A DNA stretch of 64,000 nucleotides. Source: Cohnella lubricantis. Its GTDB lineage: Bacteria > Bacillota > Bacilli > Paenibacillales > Paenibacillaceae. The notes beneath the pieces were generated by a model. The model was given only the letters and a program-made list of their open reading frames with translations, searched no databases and was not told the DNA's origin. Below are positions 17,112-25,366 of the stretch, piece by piece. The stretch covers positions 1-64,000 of the forward strand of contig NZ_JACJVN010000056.1 in assembly GCF_014212015.1 (NCBI RefSeq), written 5' to 3'. The position numbers and the translations under genes were made by a program. Numbering within the stretch: position 1 is the first letter of the stretch; each line of letters starts with the position of its first letter.

Positions 17112-17727
17112 CGACCACGAGATGGTCCGAATCGGGCTGGCAGCGGTTCTCGATACCGAGGAAGGGATCGAGATCGTAGGCGAAGCGGGCAACGGCTTGG
17201 ACGGCCTTCGGCTCGCGAAGGCATACAAGCCCGATGTCGTGCTCATGGATCTCGTGATGGAAGGAATGGACGGCATCGAGACGACGCGCAGGCTGATGGA
17301 AGAGCAGCCGGATTGCAAGGTGATCGTGCTGACCAGCTTCCTGGACGACGAGAAGATGTACCCGGTCATTGAAGCCGGCGCATTCAGCTACCTGCTGAAG
17401 ACTTCGCGCGCCTCGGAGATCGCCGACGCGATCCGGGCGGCCGGCCGGGGGCAGTCGGTGCTCGAATCGCAGGTCGCTTCGAAGATGATGAACCGGTTCC
17501 GCAAGCCGGCGCAGTCTTCTTCCGCGCCGCACGAAGAGCTGACGGACCGGGAGATGGAAGTGCTGCAGCTGCTCGCGCAGGGCAAGTCGAACCAAGAGAT
17601 CGCGGACGAGCTGTTCATCGGCATCAAGACGGTGAAGTACCATATGACGAACCTGTTCGGCAAGCTGGGTGTCGAAGACCGCACGCAGGCGGCGATCTAC
17701 GCGCATCGGCATGGGCTGGCGGAATGA
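17074..17727 (+). CDS. liaR: LiaR-like response regulator
   Basis: A 217-residue NarL/LuxR-type regulator. The receiver has Asp13, Asp14 and phospho-acceptor Asp59 (VVLMDL). The C-terminal LuxR helix-turn-helix contains LTDREMEVLQLLAQGKSNQEIA. It is the cognate partner of the overlapping kinase and probably controls the psp genes upstream; that regulatory link is inferred. Confidence 0.92.
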   Translation: MEEQQPIRVLLVDDHEMVRIGLAAVLDTEEGIEIVGEAGNGLDGLRLAKAYKPDVVLMDLVMEGMDGIETTRRLMEEQPDCKVIVLTSFLDDEKMYPVIEAGAFSYLLKTSRASEIADAIRAAGRGQSVLESQVASKMMNRFRKPAQSSSAPHEELTDREMEVLQLLAQGKSNQEIADELFIGIKTVKYHMTNLFGKLGVEDRTQAAIYAHRHGLAE

Positions 17728-17747
17728 GAAGCAGCGCAGGCAGGATG

Positions 17748-17790
17748 AGCTGTTCCAAGGATGATCGGCATCCGGGGAACGGCTTTTGTT
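17748..17790 (+). terminator. Terminator after liaR
   Basis: AGCTGTTCC (17748-17756) pairs with GGAACGGCT (17776-17784), followed by TTTGTTT. Confidence 0.75.
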
Positions 17791-17801
17791 TATAATCAGC
17801 G

Positions 17802-18065
17802 TTAGATGCGTGTATCCAGCAAGGCGCCTTTGGACTGCGGGGGGACGTGCTTCTCGCCTTGAGAAGTATACGTGATGAAGGCGTCCGGCGGCGAGGCGAG
17901 AGACGGGGCTTCGGAACGGATGCCGGCGTCAGGCTGCTGGGCGGCTGGAGACTTGGCAAGGCTGCCCTGTAGAAGATCGCGTTCATCGGCGAAAGGATGC
18001 GGAGGATAGAGCGGCGGTATTCGTTCAATCGGCGTATAGAGCGTGCGAACGGGACGAATCAGCAT
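17802..18065 (-). CDS. Conserved-looking small protein, unknown function
   Basis: An 87-residue protein that I do not recognise. It is believable because a near-perfect ribosome site (AAGGAGTGATCC) lies at good spacing before the ATG, on the minus strand. It begins MLIRPVRTLYTP and has a Pro-rich N-terminus (IPPLYPPHPF), with no membrane segment or signal peptide. It is convergent with liaR. A spore or envelope role would be guesswork. Confidence 0.6.
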   Translation of the reverse strand: MLIRPVRTLYTPIERIPPLYPPHPFADERDLLQGSLAKSPAAQQPDAGIRSEAPSLASPPDAFITYTSQGEKHVPPQSKGALLDTRI

Positions 18066-18102
18066 GCCAGGATCACTCCTTCCAAGTGCGGGCGTCTTCT
18101 TT

Positions 18103-18131
18103 ATTTTACCAGATCATCTTCTGTTCCGAAA
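18103..18131 (-). promoter_or_regulatory. Possible promoter of the 17802-18065 gene
   Basis: Reading the minus strand, TTTCGG (18131-18126), 17 bp, then TAAAAT (18108-18103) preceded by TGG, an extended -10. Confidence 0.4.
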
Positions 18132-18219
18132 ATAGCGCCGCTCTCCCGACGGATCATGATCGTTGTCGAGGAGGCGGCGCGTGCGTGCATGGATCGGCGG
18201 CGGCATCGTTACAGAAGCG

Positions 18220-18633
18220 TTATAGCAGCAGCACGGCGTCGATGGGCTTGATCGGCAGCACGACCCGGGGGCCGAACAGCGGAACAGGCGGGCCGAGGCC
18301 GATATAGCCCCATCCGTCCGCGCCTGCGAGGAGCATCGGCTCCTCGATTGTCCCTTCGCCGCCTGTCTTCGGCTTGCCGCCCGACGTCTTCGCCAATCGC
18401 CGCCCGGCTCCGCGTCCGCTGCGCTTCCGCCCGCGCTTGCGGCCTGGACGCACTTGCTGCGGGGATTCCGCCGCCAAGTCGTCCTCGCTGCCGTTCAGCA
18501 CGACCTTGCCCTTCGAGCATCCGGTGAGGAAGCCGAAGTGGCGCGCGCCGTCGTTCATCACGATGCAGACGGGAAGTCCCTGCAGCTCCCGCAATTGCTC
18601 TTCGGTAACCGGCGATTCAGGTGGTTCCAGCAT
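18220..18633 (-). CDS. Small basic protein, possible Sm-like barrel N-terminus
   Basis: A 137-residue protein of unknown function. Residues ~18-45 (VCIVMNDGARHFGFLTGCSKG) have the look of a short Sm/SH3-like beta-barrel. A very basic Arg/Lys/Gly segment follows (about 66-95), then a hydrophobic tail ending in AVLLL. I chose the ATG at 18633, with AAGGGAGTGA upstream; the frame extends 30 codons further without a good ribosome site. RNA or DNA binding is suggested by the basic stretch only. It is divergent from zwf. Confidence 0.55.
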   Translation of the reverse strand: MLEPPESPVTEEQLRELQGLPVCIVMNDGARHFGFLTGCSKGKVVLNGSEDDLAAESPQQVRPGRKRGRKRSGRGAGRRLAKTSGGKPKTGGEGTIEEPMLLAGADGWGYIGLGPPVPLFGPRVVLPIKPIDAVLLL

Positions 18634-18736
18634 GACGTTCACTCCCTTGGGATAATCTAGACCAGTGTATTCACCCAAGGGCGAATGCGTATGGATAAGT
18701 ACCCAGATGCCAAGTCTAGCCATAAATAGAAAAGGA

Positions 18737-18765
18737 TTGCCGATTGTGATACACTACACTACAAA
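18737..18765 (+). promoter_or_regulatory. Possible zwf promoter
   Basis: TTGCCG (18737-18742), 17-bp spacer, TACAAA (18760-18765). The -10 is weak. Confidence 0.35.
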
Positions 18766-18807
18766 ACACGTATCCTATCCTTAATGACGAAAGATGAGGA
18801 TCTTCAG

Positions 18808-20361
18808 ATGGACAAAACGTTGGATACCGCCGCCGCGGAAGGCGCGGTCTACTTCATTTTCGGCGCGACGGGCGACTTGGCCCGCCGCAAGCTGTTCCCG
18901 GCGCTGTACAGCCTGTACCGCGAAGGCAAGCTGGGCGACAGATTCGCGATCGTCGGGCTTGCCCGCCGGCCGCGCACGGACGAGCAGTTCCGCGATGACG
19001 TGCACGAATCGATTCGCGAATTCTGCCGTTACAAGCCTGCCGAGGGCGGCGAGTGGGCGGCCTTCGCCGAGCGGTTCAGCTACCATCCTCTCGATATTAG
19101 CAATGTGGACGGCATGCGGCAGCTTAGCGAGACGACGCAGGAACTCGAACGGCGCTATGAGATCCCGGGCAACCGGCTGTTCTATCTGGCACTGGCCCCG
19201 GATCTGTTCGGCACCGTATCCCGCACCCTGCGCGATGGAGGCATGCTGAACTCCCCGGGGTGGCACCGGCTCGTCATCGAGAAGCCGTTCGGGTATGACT
19301 ACCCGTCGGCGGAACGGCTTAACGAGGAGATCCGGCAAGTGTTCCGCGAGGAGGAAGTGTTCCGGATCGACCATTACCTCGGCAAGGAGATGGTCCAGAA
19401 CATCGAGATGATCCGCTTCGCGAATGCGTTCTTCGAGCCGCTCTGGAACGCAGGCCACATTGCGAACGTGCAGATCACGCTGGCCGAGACGGTCGGCGTC
19501 GAGGAGCGCGGCGCGTATTACAACAAGTCAGGCGCGCTGCGCGACATGGTCCAGAACCATATGCTGCAGATGTTGACGATGATCGCGATGGAACCGCCAA
19601 GCCGACTCGATCCGGAAGATATTCGCGATGAGAAGGTGAAGGTGCTGCGATCCATTCGCACCTTCTCTTCCCCCGAAGAAGTGCGCGCGAGGGTCATCCG
19701 CGGCCAATACGCGGAAGGATCGTCCAAGGGCAAGCCCCTCCCGGGCTACCGGCAGGAGGAATCGGTGCCGGCGGATTCGGCGACCGAGACGTTCTTCGCG
19801 GCCCGCATGTTCGTCGACAACTTCCGCTGGGCGGGCGTGCCCTTCTACGTCCGGACAGGCAAACGGCTTCCGGTGAAGTCGACCGAGATCGTCGTCGAAT
19901 TCAAGAACGCGCCGCGCAACGTGCTGTTCGCCCGCAAGCAGGAGCTCCAGCCGAACCTGCTGGTCATTCGCGTCAATCCGATGGAAGGCATCTACATTAA
20001 GATTAACGCTAAGAGGCCCGGCAATGAGATGACGATCCAGCCGGTCGTGATGGAATATTGCCAGAGCTGCCTCGTCGGCATCAATACGCCGGAGGCTTAT
20101 GAACGGCTGATCTTCGACGCGGGCAGAGGGGATTCGACCTACTTCACGCGCTGGGACGAGCTGGCTGCCGCCTGGCAGCTGGTCGATCCGATCGCGGCGG
20201 CCTGGCGGAACAACGAATCCGAGCTTCACTTCTATCCGGCCGGCACGTGGGGGCCGGAGCAAGCGGACGCGCTGCTGCGCGAGGACGGCTTCCGCTGGTG
20301 GCCGGTGAACGGGGAAGAGGAAGACAACGTCGTCTGGGTCACCAATTCGAAGCCGCAGTGA
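18808..20361 (+). CDS. zwf: Glucose-6-phosphate 1-dehydrogenase
   Basis: Oxidises glucose 6-phosphate to 6-phosphogluconolactone with NADP+, the entry to the oxidative pentose phosphate pathway. The Rossmann fingerprint GATGDLARRKLFPALY is near the N-terminus, and the active-site signature RIDHYLGKE lies about a third of the way in. The length (517 residues) is normal. I prefer the ATG at 18808 (TGAGGAT 6 bp upstream) over the in-frame ATG at 18784, which lacks a ribosome site. No gnd or pgl gene is adjacent. Confidence 0.95.
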   Translation: MDKTLDTAAAEGAVYFIFGATGDLARRKLFPALYSLYREGKLGDRFAIVGLARRPRTDEQFRDDVHESIREFCRYKPAEGGEWAAFAERFSYHPLDISNVDGMRQLSETTQELERRYEIPGNRLFYLALAPDLFGTVSRTLRDGGMLNSPGWHRLVIEKPFGYDYPSAERLNEEIRQVFREEEVFRIDHYLGKEMVQNIEMIRFANAFFEPLWNAGHIANVQITLAETVGVEERGAYYNKSGALRDMVQNHMLQMLTMIAMEPPSRLDPEDIRDEKVKVLRSIRTFSSPEEVRARVIRGQYAEGSSKGKPLPGYRQEESVPADSATETFFAARMFVDNFRWAGVPFYVRTGKRLPVKSTEIVVEFKNAPRNVLFARKQELQPNLLVIRVNPMEGIYIKINAKRPGNEMTIQPVVMEYCQSCLVGINTPEAYERLIFDAGRGDSTYFTRWDELAAAWQLVDPIAAAWRNNESELHFYPAGTWGPEQADALLREDGFRWWPVNGEEEDNVVWVTNSKPQ

Positions 20362-20413
20362 CGACGGAGGAATGGAACGAGCCTTAGCGACGAGTGCCAT
20401 AGCATGAACCAAG

Positions 20414-20448
20414 CAAGTCCCGAGCGGTCGGCCGTTCGGGGCTTGTTT
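20414..20448 (+). terminator. Terminator after zwf
   Basis: CAAGTCCCGA (20414-20423) pairs with TCGGGGCTTG (20436-20445), followed by TTT. Confidence 0.65.
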
Positions 20449-20512
20449 GGTTATGGTCATTTTTAGAAAGAAAAAATATTCCACAAAACAAAAATAAAAA
20501 GGAGAAATATGC

Positions 20513-20540
20513 TTTCTATAATCTGGAGATATGCTATAAT
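20513..20540 (+). promoter_or_regulatory. Promoter of the DUF4127/NanE locus
   Basis: A perfect TATAAT (20535-20540) with extended TGC (20532-20534) and a poor -35 TTTCTA (20513-20518) at 16 bp. A weak -35 with a strong -10 fits a regulated promoter. The flanking 20460-20520 DNA is very A-rich. Confidence 0.7.
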
Positions 20541-20550
20541 CAATCCAATA

Positions 20551-20585
20551 ATGTCACGTCGTAAGAATTTAACATTACGTGACAT
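20551..20585. promoter_or_regulatory. Putative operator (9-bp dyad)
   Basis: ATGTCACGT (20551-20559) and ACGTGACAT (20577-20585) form a perfect inverted repeat across a 17-bp AT-rich centre, just after the transcription start predicted from the -10 at 20535. The RpiR regulator encoded at 26055 is the obvious candidate to bind it. Confidence 0.55.
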
Positions 20586-20619
20586 GGAATTTATATGTAA
20601 TTATTAAAGGGATGAAAGG

Positions 20620-21936
20620 GTGCAAGCAGAGATGAAGAGATCCGCCAAAGTTATGCTGTTCGGCACGCTCGCAGGAATGACGATCGCCATGACCGCATGC
20701 TCGAGTAACAACAATGAGGGCTCGCCTTCTGCCAACGGAAACGACGGAAATACGTCCGCGAATGAACCGGTTACGCTGGAATTCTGGACCATCGCGCTGC
20801 AGCCGAAATTCAACGATTACTTCAACGCCTTGTTCGCCGACTATGCGAAGACGCATCCGAACGTCACGATCGATTGGAAGGATTATCCGCTCGACGCGAT
20901 TCAGAGCAAACTGCTGGCCACGGCCGCCGGCGGGGATGCGCCCGATGTCGTCAATCTCAATACGGAGTTCGCCAATCAGCTCGCCTCCAAAGGCGCGCTC
21001 GCCGATCTGGGCAGCCTGATCAGCGAGGAGACCAAGAGCGCTTACTTCGACGGAATCTTCAACTCTACCGTATTCGATGGCAAGCCGTATGCGTTCCCTT
21101 GGTATACCGGCACCCAAGTGCTCTATATGAACAAGAGCCTGGTAGAGAAGGCGGGGCTCGATCCGGCTAATCCGCCGAAGACGAAGGAGGAGCTCTACGA
21201 GTGGGGACGCCAGATTAAGGAGAAGACCGGCGCCGCCGGCTACGCGACGCAGTTCTCGGCGAATCACTTCCCGAGCGAAGACATCCCGATTCTGAATGAA
21301 GACCGTACGGCTGCCGCCTTCAATTCCGACGCCGGCGTCGCCGTTATCCAGAACCTGAAGGACTTGGTCGATGAGGGCATCATCCTGAAGGACGACGCCA
21401 ACTTCGACAAGCAGATTCAATACTATGCCAGCGAGCAAGTGGCGTTCGAGCTGTCCGGACCGACGTTCATCAACTTCATCAAGACGGCGGCGGAGGATGT
21501 CTATAATAACACGATCGCGGTTCCGCTCCCGACAGGCAAAGGCGATCTGCGCTACTCCAACTCGATGAACATCGTCGTGCCGAAGGGCTCCTCGCATCCG
21601 CAGGAAGCGGCCGACTTCGCGGCGTTCCTCACGAACGCGGACAATCAGACGGCCTTCTCCAAGATTGCCAATACGCTGCCGTCCACGAAGAAGTCGATCG
21701 AGGATCCGTTCTTCACGCAATCCGACAATACGCTGGAAGCGCAGGCCAAGATCGCCTCGGCGCAAAGCTTGGACAAAGCGCAGGAGTACTTCCTCGGCGT
21801 GCCGAACGCTTCGGATATCAACACGGCGATCAACCGCAAGCTGCAGGAGATCATTCTGAACGGAGCGGACGTCAAGTCCTCGCTGGACGCAGCTGCCGCC
21901 GAAGTGAACGACGTTCTGAAGAACGCCGAGAATTAA
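20620..21936 (+). CDS. Sugar ABC transporter solute-binding lipoprotein
   Basis: Receptor of a family-1 sugar importer, about 438 residues. The signal peptide ends in lipobox MTAC (Cys22 counted from the ATG at 20632). The start is uncertain: GTG at 20620 has AAAGGG 8 bp upstream, while ATG at 20632 has AAAGGG 11 bp upstream and gives a normal signal peptide. The size and the two MalF/MalG-like permeases that follow point to a mono- or disaccharide ligand, perhaps an amino sugar given nanE and the ROK kinase. Confidence 0.92.
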   Translation: MQAEMKRSAKVMLFGTLAGMTIAMTACSSNNNEGSPSANGNDGNTSANEPVTLEFWTIALQPKFNDYFNALFADYAKTHPNVTIDWKDYPLDAIQSKLLATAAGGDAPDVVNLNTEFANQLASKGALADLGSLISEETKSAYFDGIFNSTVFDGKPYAFPWYTGTQVLYMNKSLVEKAGLDPANPPKTKEELYEWGRQIKEKTGAAGYATQFSANHFPSEDIPILNEDRTAAAFNSDAGVAVIQNLKDLVDEGIILKDDANFDKQIQYYASEQVAFELSGPTFINFIKTAAEDVYNNTIAVPLPTGKGDLRYSNSMNIVVPKGSSHPQEAADFAAFLTNADNQTAFSKIANTLPSTKKSIEDPFFTQSDNTLEAQAKIASAQSLDKAQEYFLGVPNASDINTAINRKLQEIILNGADVKSSLDAAAAEVNDVLKNAEN

Positions 21937-21946
21937 TGCGTTAAGG

Positions 21947-21964
21947 GGGCGGCTGGAGCCGCCC
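21947..21964 (+). terminator. Intercistronic hairpin after receptor gene
   Basis: GGGCGGC tgga GCCGCCC, a 7-bp GC stem with no T run, in the 56-bp gap before the permease. It probably protects the receptor mRNA 3' end or lowers downstream expression. Confidence 0.5.
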
Positions 21965-21992
21965 TTCAAATTAGCTCCGGGTGGTGACGACG

Positions 21993-22877
21993 ATGCGCTT
22001 CAAGAGGCTGCATTCCGATACCTTCTCGGCCTGGTCGTTCATGGCGCCGGGACTGATCCTTCTAGCCATTTTCGTCGTATGGCCGATTGTCTACAGCATC
22101 CCGCTCTCGTTCACGAACTACTCCGTGATCGGAGAGACCAAGTACGTCGGAATCGATAATTTCGTCCGCGCCTTCAAGGACCACAACTTCCTCATCTCGC
22201 TGTGGAACTCGCTCCTGTATGTGATTGTCGTGCCGTTCATTCAGGTATTCTCGATTCTGATGGCGATTCTGGTGAACAGCAGGCTTCCCGGCATCTCGGC
22301 GTTCCGCACGGCGTATTACATCCCCGTCGTCACGTCGATGGTCGCGGTAGCGCTCATGTGGAGCTGGATGCTAAGCAACAACGGGCTGGTGAACTACGTG
22401 CTCATGGAGCTCGGCATCATTCACGAGAAGGTCGGCTGGCTGTCGAGCAGCGATACGGCGCTGTACGTTCTCATGTTCATTACGATGTGGAAGGGCCTTG
22501 GCTACTACATGATGCTGTATTTGGCCGGGCTGCAGGCGATCCCGTCCGATCTGTATGAAGCGGCGATCGTCGATGGGGGAACGAGGTTCCAGATTATCCG
22601 CAAGATTACGATTCCGCTGCTGAAGCCATACGTGTTCTTCTGCAGCCTCATCTCGGTCATGGGAGCGGTTCGCGTGTTCGACGAGGTGTTTGTCTTGACC
22701 AAGGGCGGACCGGGAACGTCGACGCTGACGTCCAGTCTATACATTTATCAGGAAGGAATTGGGGAGTTCAACTTCGGCTACGCTTCGGCCCTCGGGTTGA
22801 TCGTCAGCATCCTGATCGCACTGCTCAGCATCGCGGTCTTCAAGTTCAATCAAAAAGGCGGTGTCAATCCCTATTGA
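21993..22877 (+). CDS. Sugar ABC transporter permease (MalF/UgpA type)
   Basis: First permease of the importer, six membrane segments, with EAA loop YEAAIVDGGTRFQIIRKITIP at about residues 188-208. I prefer the ATG at 21993 (GGTGGTGA 5-6 bp upstream) over the GTG at 21981. It overlaps the next permease gene by a few bases. Confidence 0.92.
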   Translation: MRFKRLHSDTFSAWSFMAPGLILLAIFVVWPIVYSIPLSFTNYSVIGETKYVGIDNFVRAFKDHNFLISLWNSLLYVIVVPFIQVFSILMAILVNSRLPGISAFRTAYYIPVVTSMVAVALMWSWMLSNNGLVNYVLMELGIIHEKVGWLSSSDTALYVLMFITMWKGLGYYMMLYLAGLQAIPSDLYEAAIVDGGTRFQIIRKITIPLLKPYVFFCSLISVMGAVRVFDEVFVLTKGGPGTSTLTSSLYIYQEGIGEFNFGYASALGLIVSILIALLSIAVFKFNQKGGVNPY

Positions 22878-23716
22878 TGAACGATATGAAGCGCGCCGTA
22901 CTGAAGCCGGTCAGCTACACGGCAGGTTACCTGATGCTGGCGCTGCTGGCGATATTCATGATGGGTCCGTTCCTGTGGCTGCTCAGCGTGTCTCTCATGC
23001 CGGGGAAGAATATCTTCTCATTCCCGCCGGCGATCTTCCCGACCTTCATCGACTTTAAGAATTATGCGGAAGTGTGGGAATTCATCGACTTCCCGAGGTA
23101 TATCGGCAATACGGTCTTGATCGCGGTATGCGGCGTGCTAGCCAATATCATCTTGGCATGCCTGACCGGCTACCCGCTGGCGATGTTCCGATTCAAGGGC
23201 CGATCCTTCGTGTTCGGATTCCTGATCGCGACGATGATCATCCCGTCCTCGACGGCGCTAATCGTGCATTATTTGACGATCCGCGCATTCGGGCTGCTCG
23301 GCACTTATGCCGGCGTCGTGCTGCCTTCGGCGGCGGCGGTGTTCAACATCTTCCTCATGCGGCAGACGTTCATGGGCGTTCCGGGCGAGATCCGCGACTC
23401 GGGCAAGATCGACGGGGCGTCGGAATTTCTCATCTGGCGGAGGCTGATGCTGCCGATGGTGAAGCCCGGCATCGCGGTCATCGGGCTGCTCGAGATGATG
23501 TCGTATTGGAACAGCTTCCTGTGGCCGATCGTGGTGCTCGACGACCCGGCGAAGTATCCGCTGGCGTCCGCGCTGACGTATCTGAACGGTCAATTCTCCT
23601 ACAACTTCGGCTGGATCGCGGCGGGGACGATCATCTCGGTGCTGCCGATTATTCTCGTGTTCCTGTTCACGCAGCGATATTACATGGAGGGCATCTCCGG
23701 CGCTGTCAAGGGCTAA
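22874..23716 (+). CDS. Sugar ABC transporter permease (MalG/UgpE type)
   Basis: Second permease, about 280 residues and six membrane segments. Its EAA-like loop is degenerate (RDSGKIDGASEFLIWRRLMLP), as is common in this subfamily. It starts at TTG 22874 or ATG 22877, overlapping the preceding stop, with AAGGCGGTG upstream; translational coupling is likely. No ATPase gene is in the locus. Confidence 0.92.
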   Translation: MMNDMKRAVLKPVSYTAGYLMLALLAIFMMGPFLWLLSVSLMPGKNIFSFPPAIFPTFIDFKNYAEVWEFIDFPRYIGNTVLIAVCGVLANIILACLTGYPLAMFRFKGRSFVFGFLIATMIIPSSTALIVHYLTIRAFGLLGTYAGVVLPSAAAVFNIFLMRQTFMGVPGEIRDSGKIDGASEFLIWRRLMLPMVKPGIAVIGLLEMMSYWNSFLWPIVVLDDPAKYPLASALTYLNGQFSYNFGWIAAGTIISVLPIILVFLFTQRYYMEGISGAVKG

Positions 23717-23766
23717 GAGGGCCGAGAGAAGGCTGGGATGTCTCGTGTTCGAAAAGGAGGATGGCC

Positions 23767-25326
23767 ATGTCCGGCACGATGAATCGGCCTGGGCGCAAAC
23801 CGAAGATCGTCTATTTGCCGCTGGATGAGCGGCCCTGCAATTATGAATTCCCGTATCTGCTCGCCAAGGATTCCGCGGTGTCGCTCGTTCGCCCGCCGTT
23901 GCCGCTGATGGGGCGCAAGAAGCAGCCCGGCGATACGGACGGGCTGTGGGCGTGGCTCGAAGCGGAATGCGCGGACGCCTACGGCGCGATCGTCTCGCTG
24001 GATACGCTGCTGTACGGCGGCATCGTGCCTTCGCGGCTGCACAGCCTTGATGCTGAGGCGTGCGAAGCGCGCATCCGCCGCTTGCGCGAGCTGAAGCGGA
24101 GCCATCCGCGGCTTAAGCTGTTCGCGGTACATCTCATTATGCGCTGCCCGCAGTATTCGATCGCGGACGAGGAGCCGGACTATTACGCCGATTGGGGGCG
24201 AGAACTGTTCCTCAGCGGTTATCTCAGGCATAGACAAGAGCTGGGGCTCGCTTCTGAAGAGGAAGCGGCGGAGCTGGCCCGCATCGAAGCGGCGTTGCCC
24301 GAGGAGGTGCGGGATGACTACTTAGGCCGCCGCGCGGTTAACGCCGAGGCCAACAAGGCGGCGGTCGCCAGCGCGGCGGCGGGCGTGATCGACTTCCTCG
24401 TCATTCCGCAGGACGATTCCGCGCCCTATGGCTGGACGGCGAAGGACCAGGAGCTCGTGCGCGAGGAGATCGCCCGATGTGACGCCGAGCTTCGGACACT
24501 TATGTATCCTGGCGCAGATGAGGCCGGCTGCACGCTGCTGGCGCGCATGCTCAACGAGCTGCACGGAAGAGCGCCGCTCGTCTATCCGCGGCTGTCCAGC
24601 GCCAACGGGCCTTACTTCACGCCGATCTATGAGGATCGCCCCTTCTTCGAGAGCTTGAAGGCGCATATTCTGGCGGCCGGCGGCCATACGGCGGCAAGCG
24701 CGGAGGAAGCGGATCTGCTGCTGCTGGTCAATACGCCGGGAGGCGCGATGAAGGAGGCGGTGACGCAGCGCTATCCTTACGCGGACGACCAAGTGCTGCG
24801 AAGCTTGGTCGAGCTGGTCGAATACGGCGCGTTCGCGTTAGAGCGCTACGGCAAGCCGATCGGCGTCGCCGATGTCGCCTACGGCAACGGCGGCGATCTG
24901 CTGCTGCTGAAGCTGCTGCGGCAGAAGGGGCTGCTGTTCCGGCTCGGCGGCTATGCCGGCTGGAACACGAGCGCGAATTCGCTCGGCACCGTCCTCGCGC
25001 AGCTCATGTTGTTTTCGATCTATGGACCAACGCAGGGACACCTGGATTTTCTGGCGCTGCGTTACGTGGAAGACTTCGGCTATTGTTCGAGCGTTCGCAG
25101 GGCGATCGCGAACGGACCCATCCGCGAGCTGGGCCTCGATTACTTCGCGGTAGACGGCCAGCGGGGCAAGGCGGCCGAGCTGGTCAGAGAAGCGTTGACT
25201 CGGTTCGCGAACGAGCATATCAATCACAAGTCGGAATATCGGGTTGCCATAACGGATTGCTACATGCCCTGGAGCCGCATGTTCGAGACGGGGTTAGAGG
25301 TGAAGGCGGTCCGGAACCGCGACTAG
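23767..25326 (+). CDS. DUF4127 family protein
   Basis: A 519-residue cytosolic protein of the uncharacterised DUF4127 family. Conserved-looking blocks are YLPLDERPCN (about 16-25), DTLLYGGIVPSR, IPQDDSAPYGW, NTPGG, VADVAYGNGGD and GWNTSANSLGT; such Asp/Asn/Gly blocks suggest an enzyme active site. I take the ATG at 23767, 6 bp after AAAAGGAGG; the frame is open far upstream only because it shadows the permease gene. The function is unknown. Its position between an importer and nanE suggests it processes the imported glycan; that is inference. Confidence 0.82.
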   Translation: MSGTMNRPGRKPKIVYLPLDERPCNYEFPYLLAKDSAVSLVRPPLPLMGRKKQPGDTDGLWAWLEAECADAYGAIVSLDTLLYGGIVPSRLHSLDAEACEARIRRLRELKRSHPRLKLFAVHLIMRCPQYSIADEEPDYYADWGRELFLSGYLRHRQELGLASEEEAAELARIEAALPEEVRDDYLGRRAVNAEANKAAVASAAAGVIDFLVIPQDDSAPYGWTAKDQELVREEIARCDAELRTLMYPGADEAGCTLLARMLNELHGRAPLVYPRLSSANGPYFTPIYEDRPFFESLKAHILAAGGHTAASAEEADLLLLVNTPGGAMKEAVTQRYPYADDQVLRSLVELVEYGAFALERYGKPIGVADVAYGNGGDLLLLKLLRQKGLLFRLGGYAGWNTSANSLGTVLAQLMLFSIYGPTQGHLDFLALRYVEDFGYCSSVRRAIANGPIRELGLDYFAVDGQRGKAAELVREALTRFANEHINHKSEYRVAITDCYMPWSRMFETGLEVKAVRNRD

Positions 25327-25366
25327 CGGCGGCCCGCATAATCGGCGTGCAAGGGAGAGGACAGCG

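Noticed and set aside
19528-20484. 318-codon minus-strand frame opposite zwf
   Set aside because: It is antisense to a well-conserved enzyme and has no recognisable domain.
23074-23766. In-frame upstream extension of the DUF4127 gene
   Set aside because: This part shadows the permease gene in another frame; the ribosome site and family start are at 23767.
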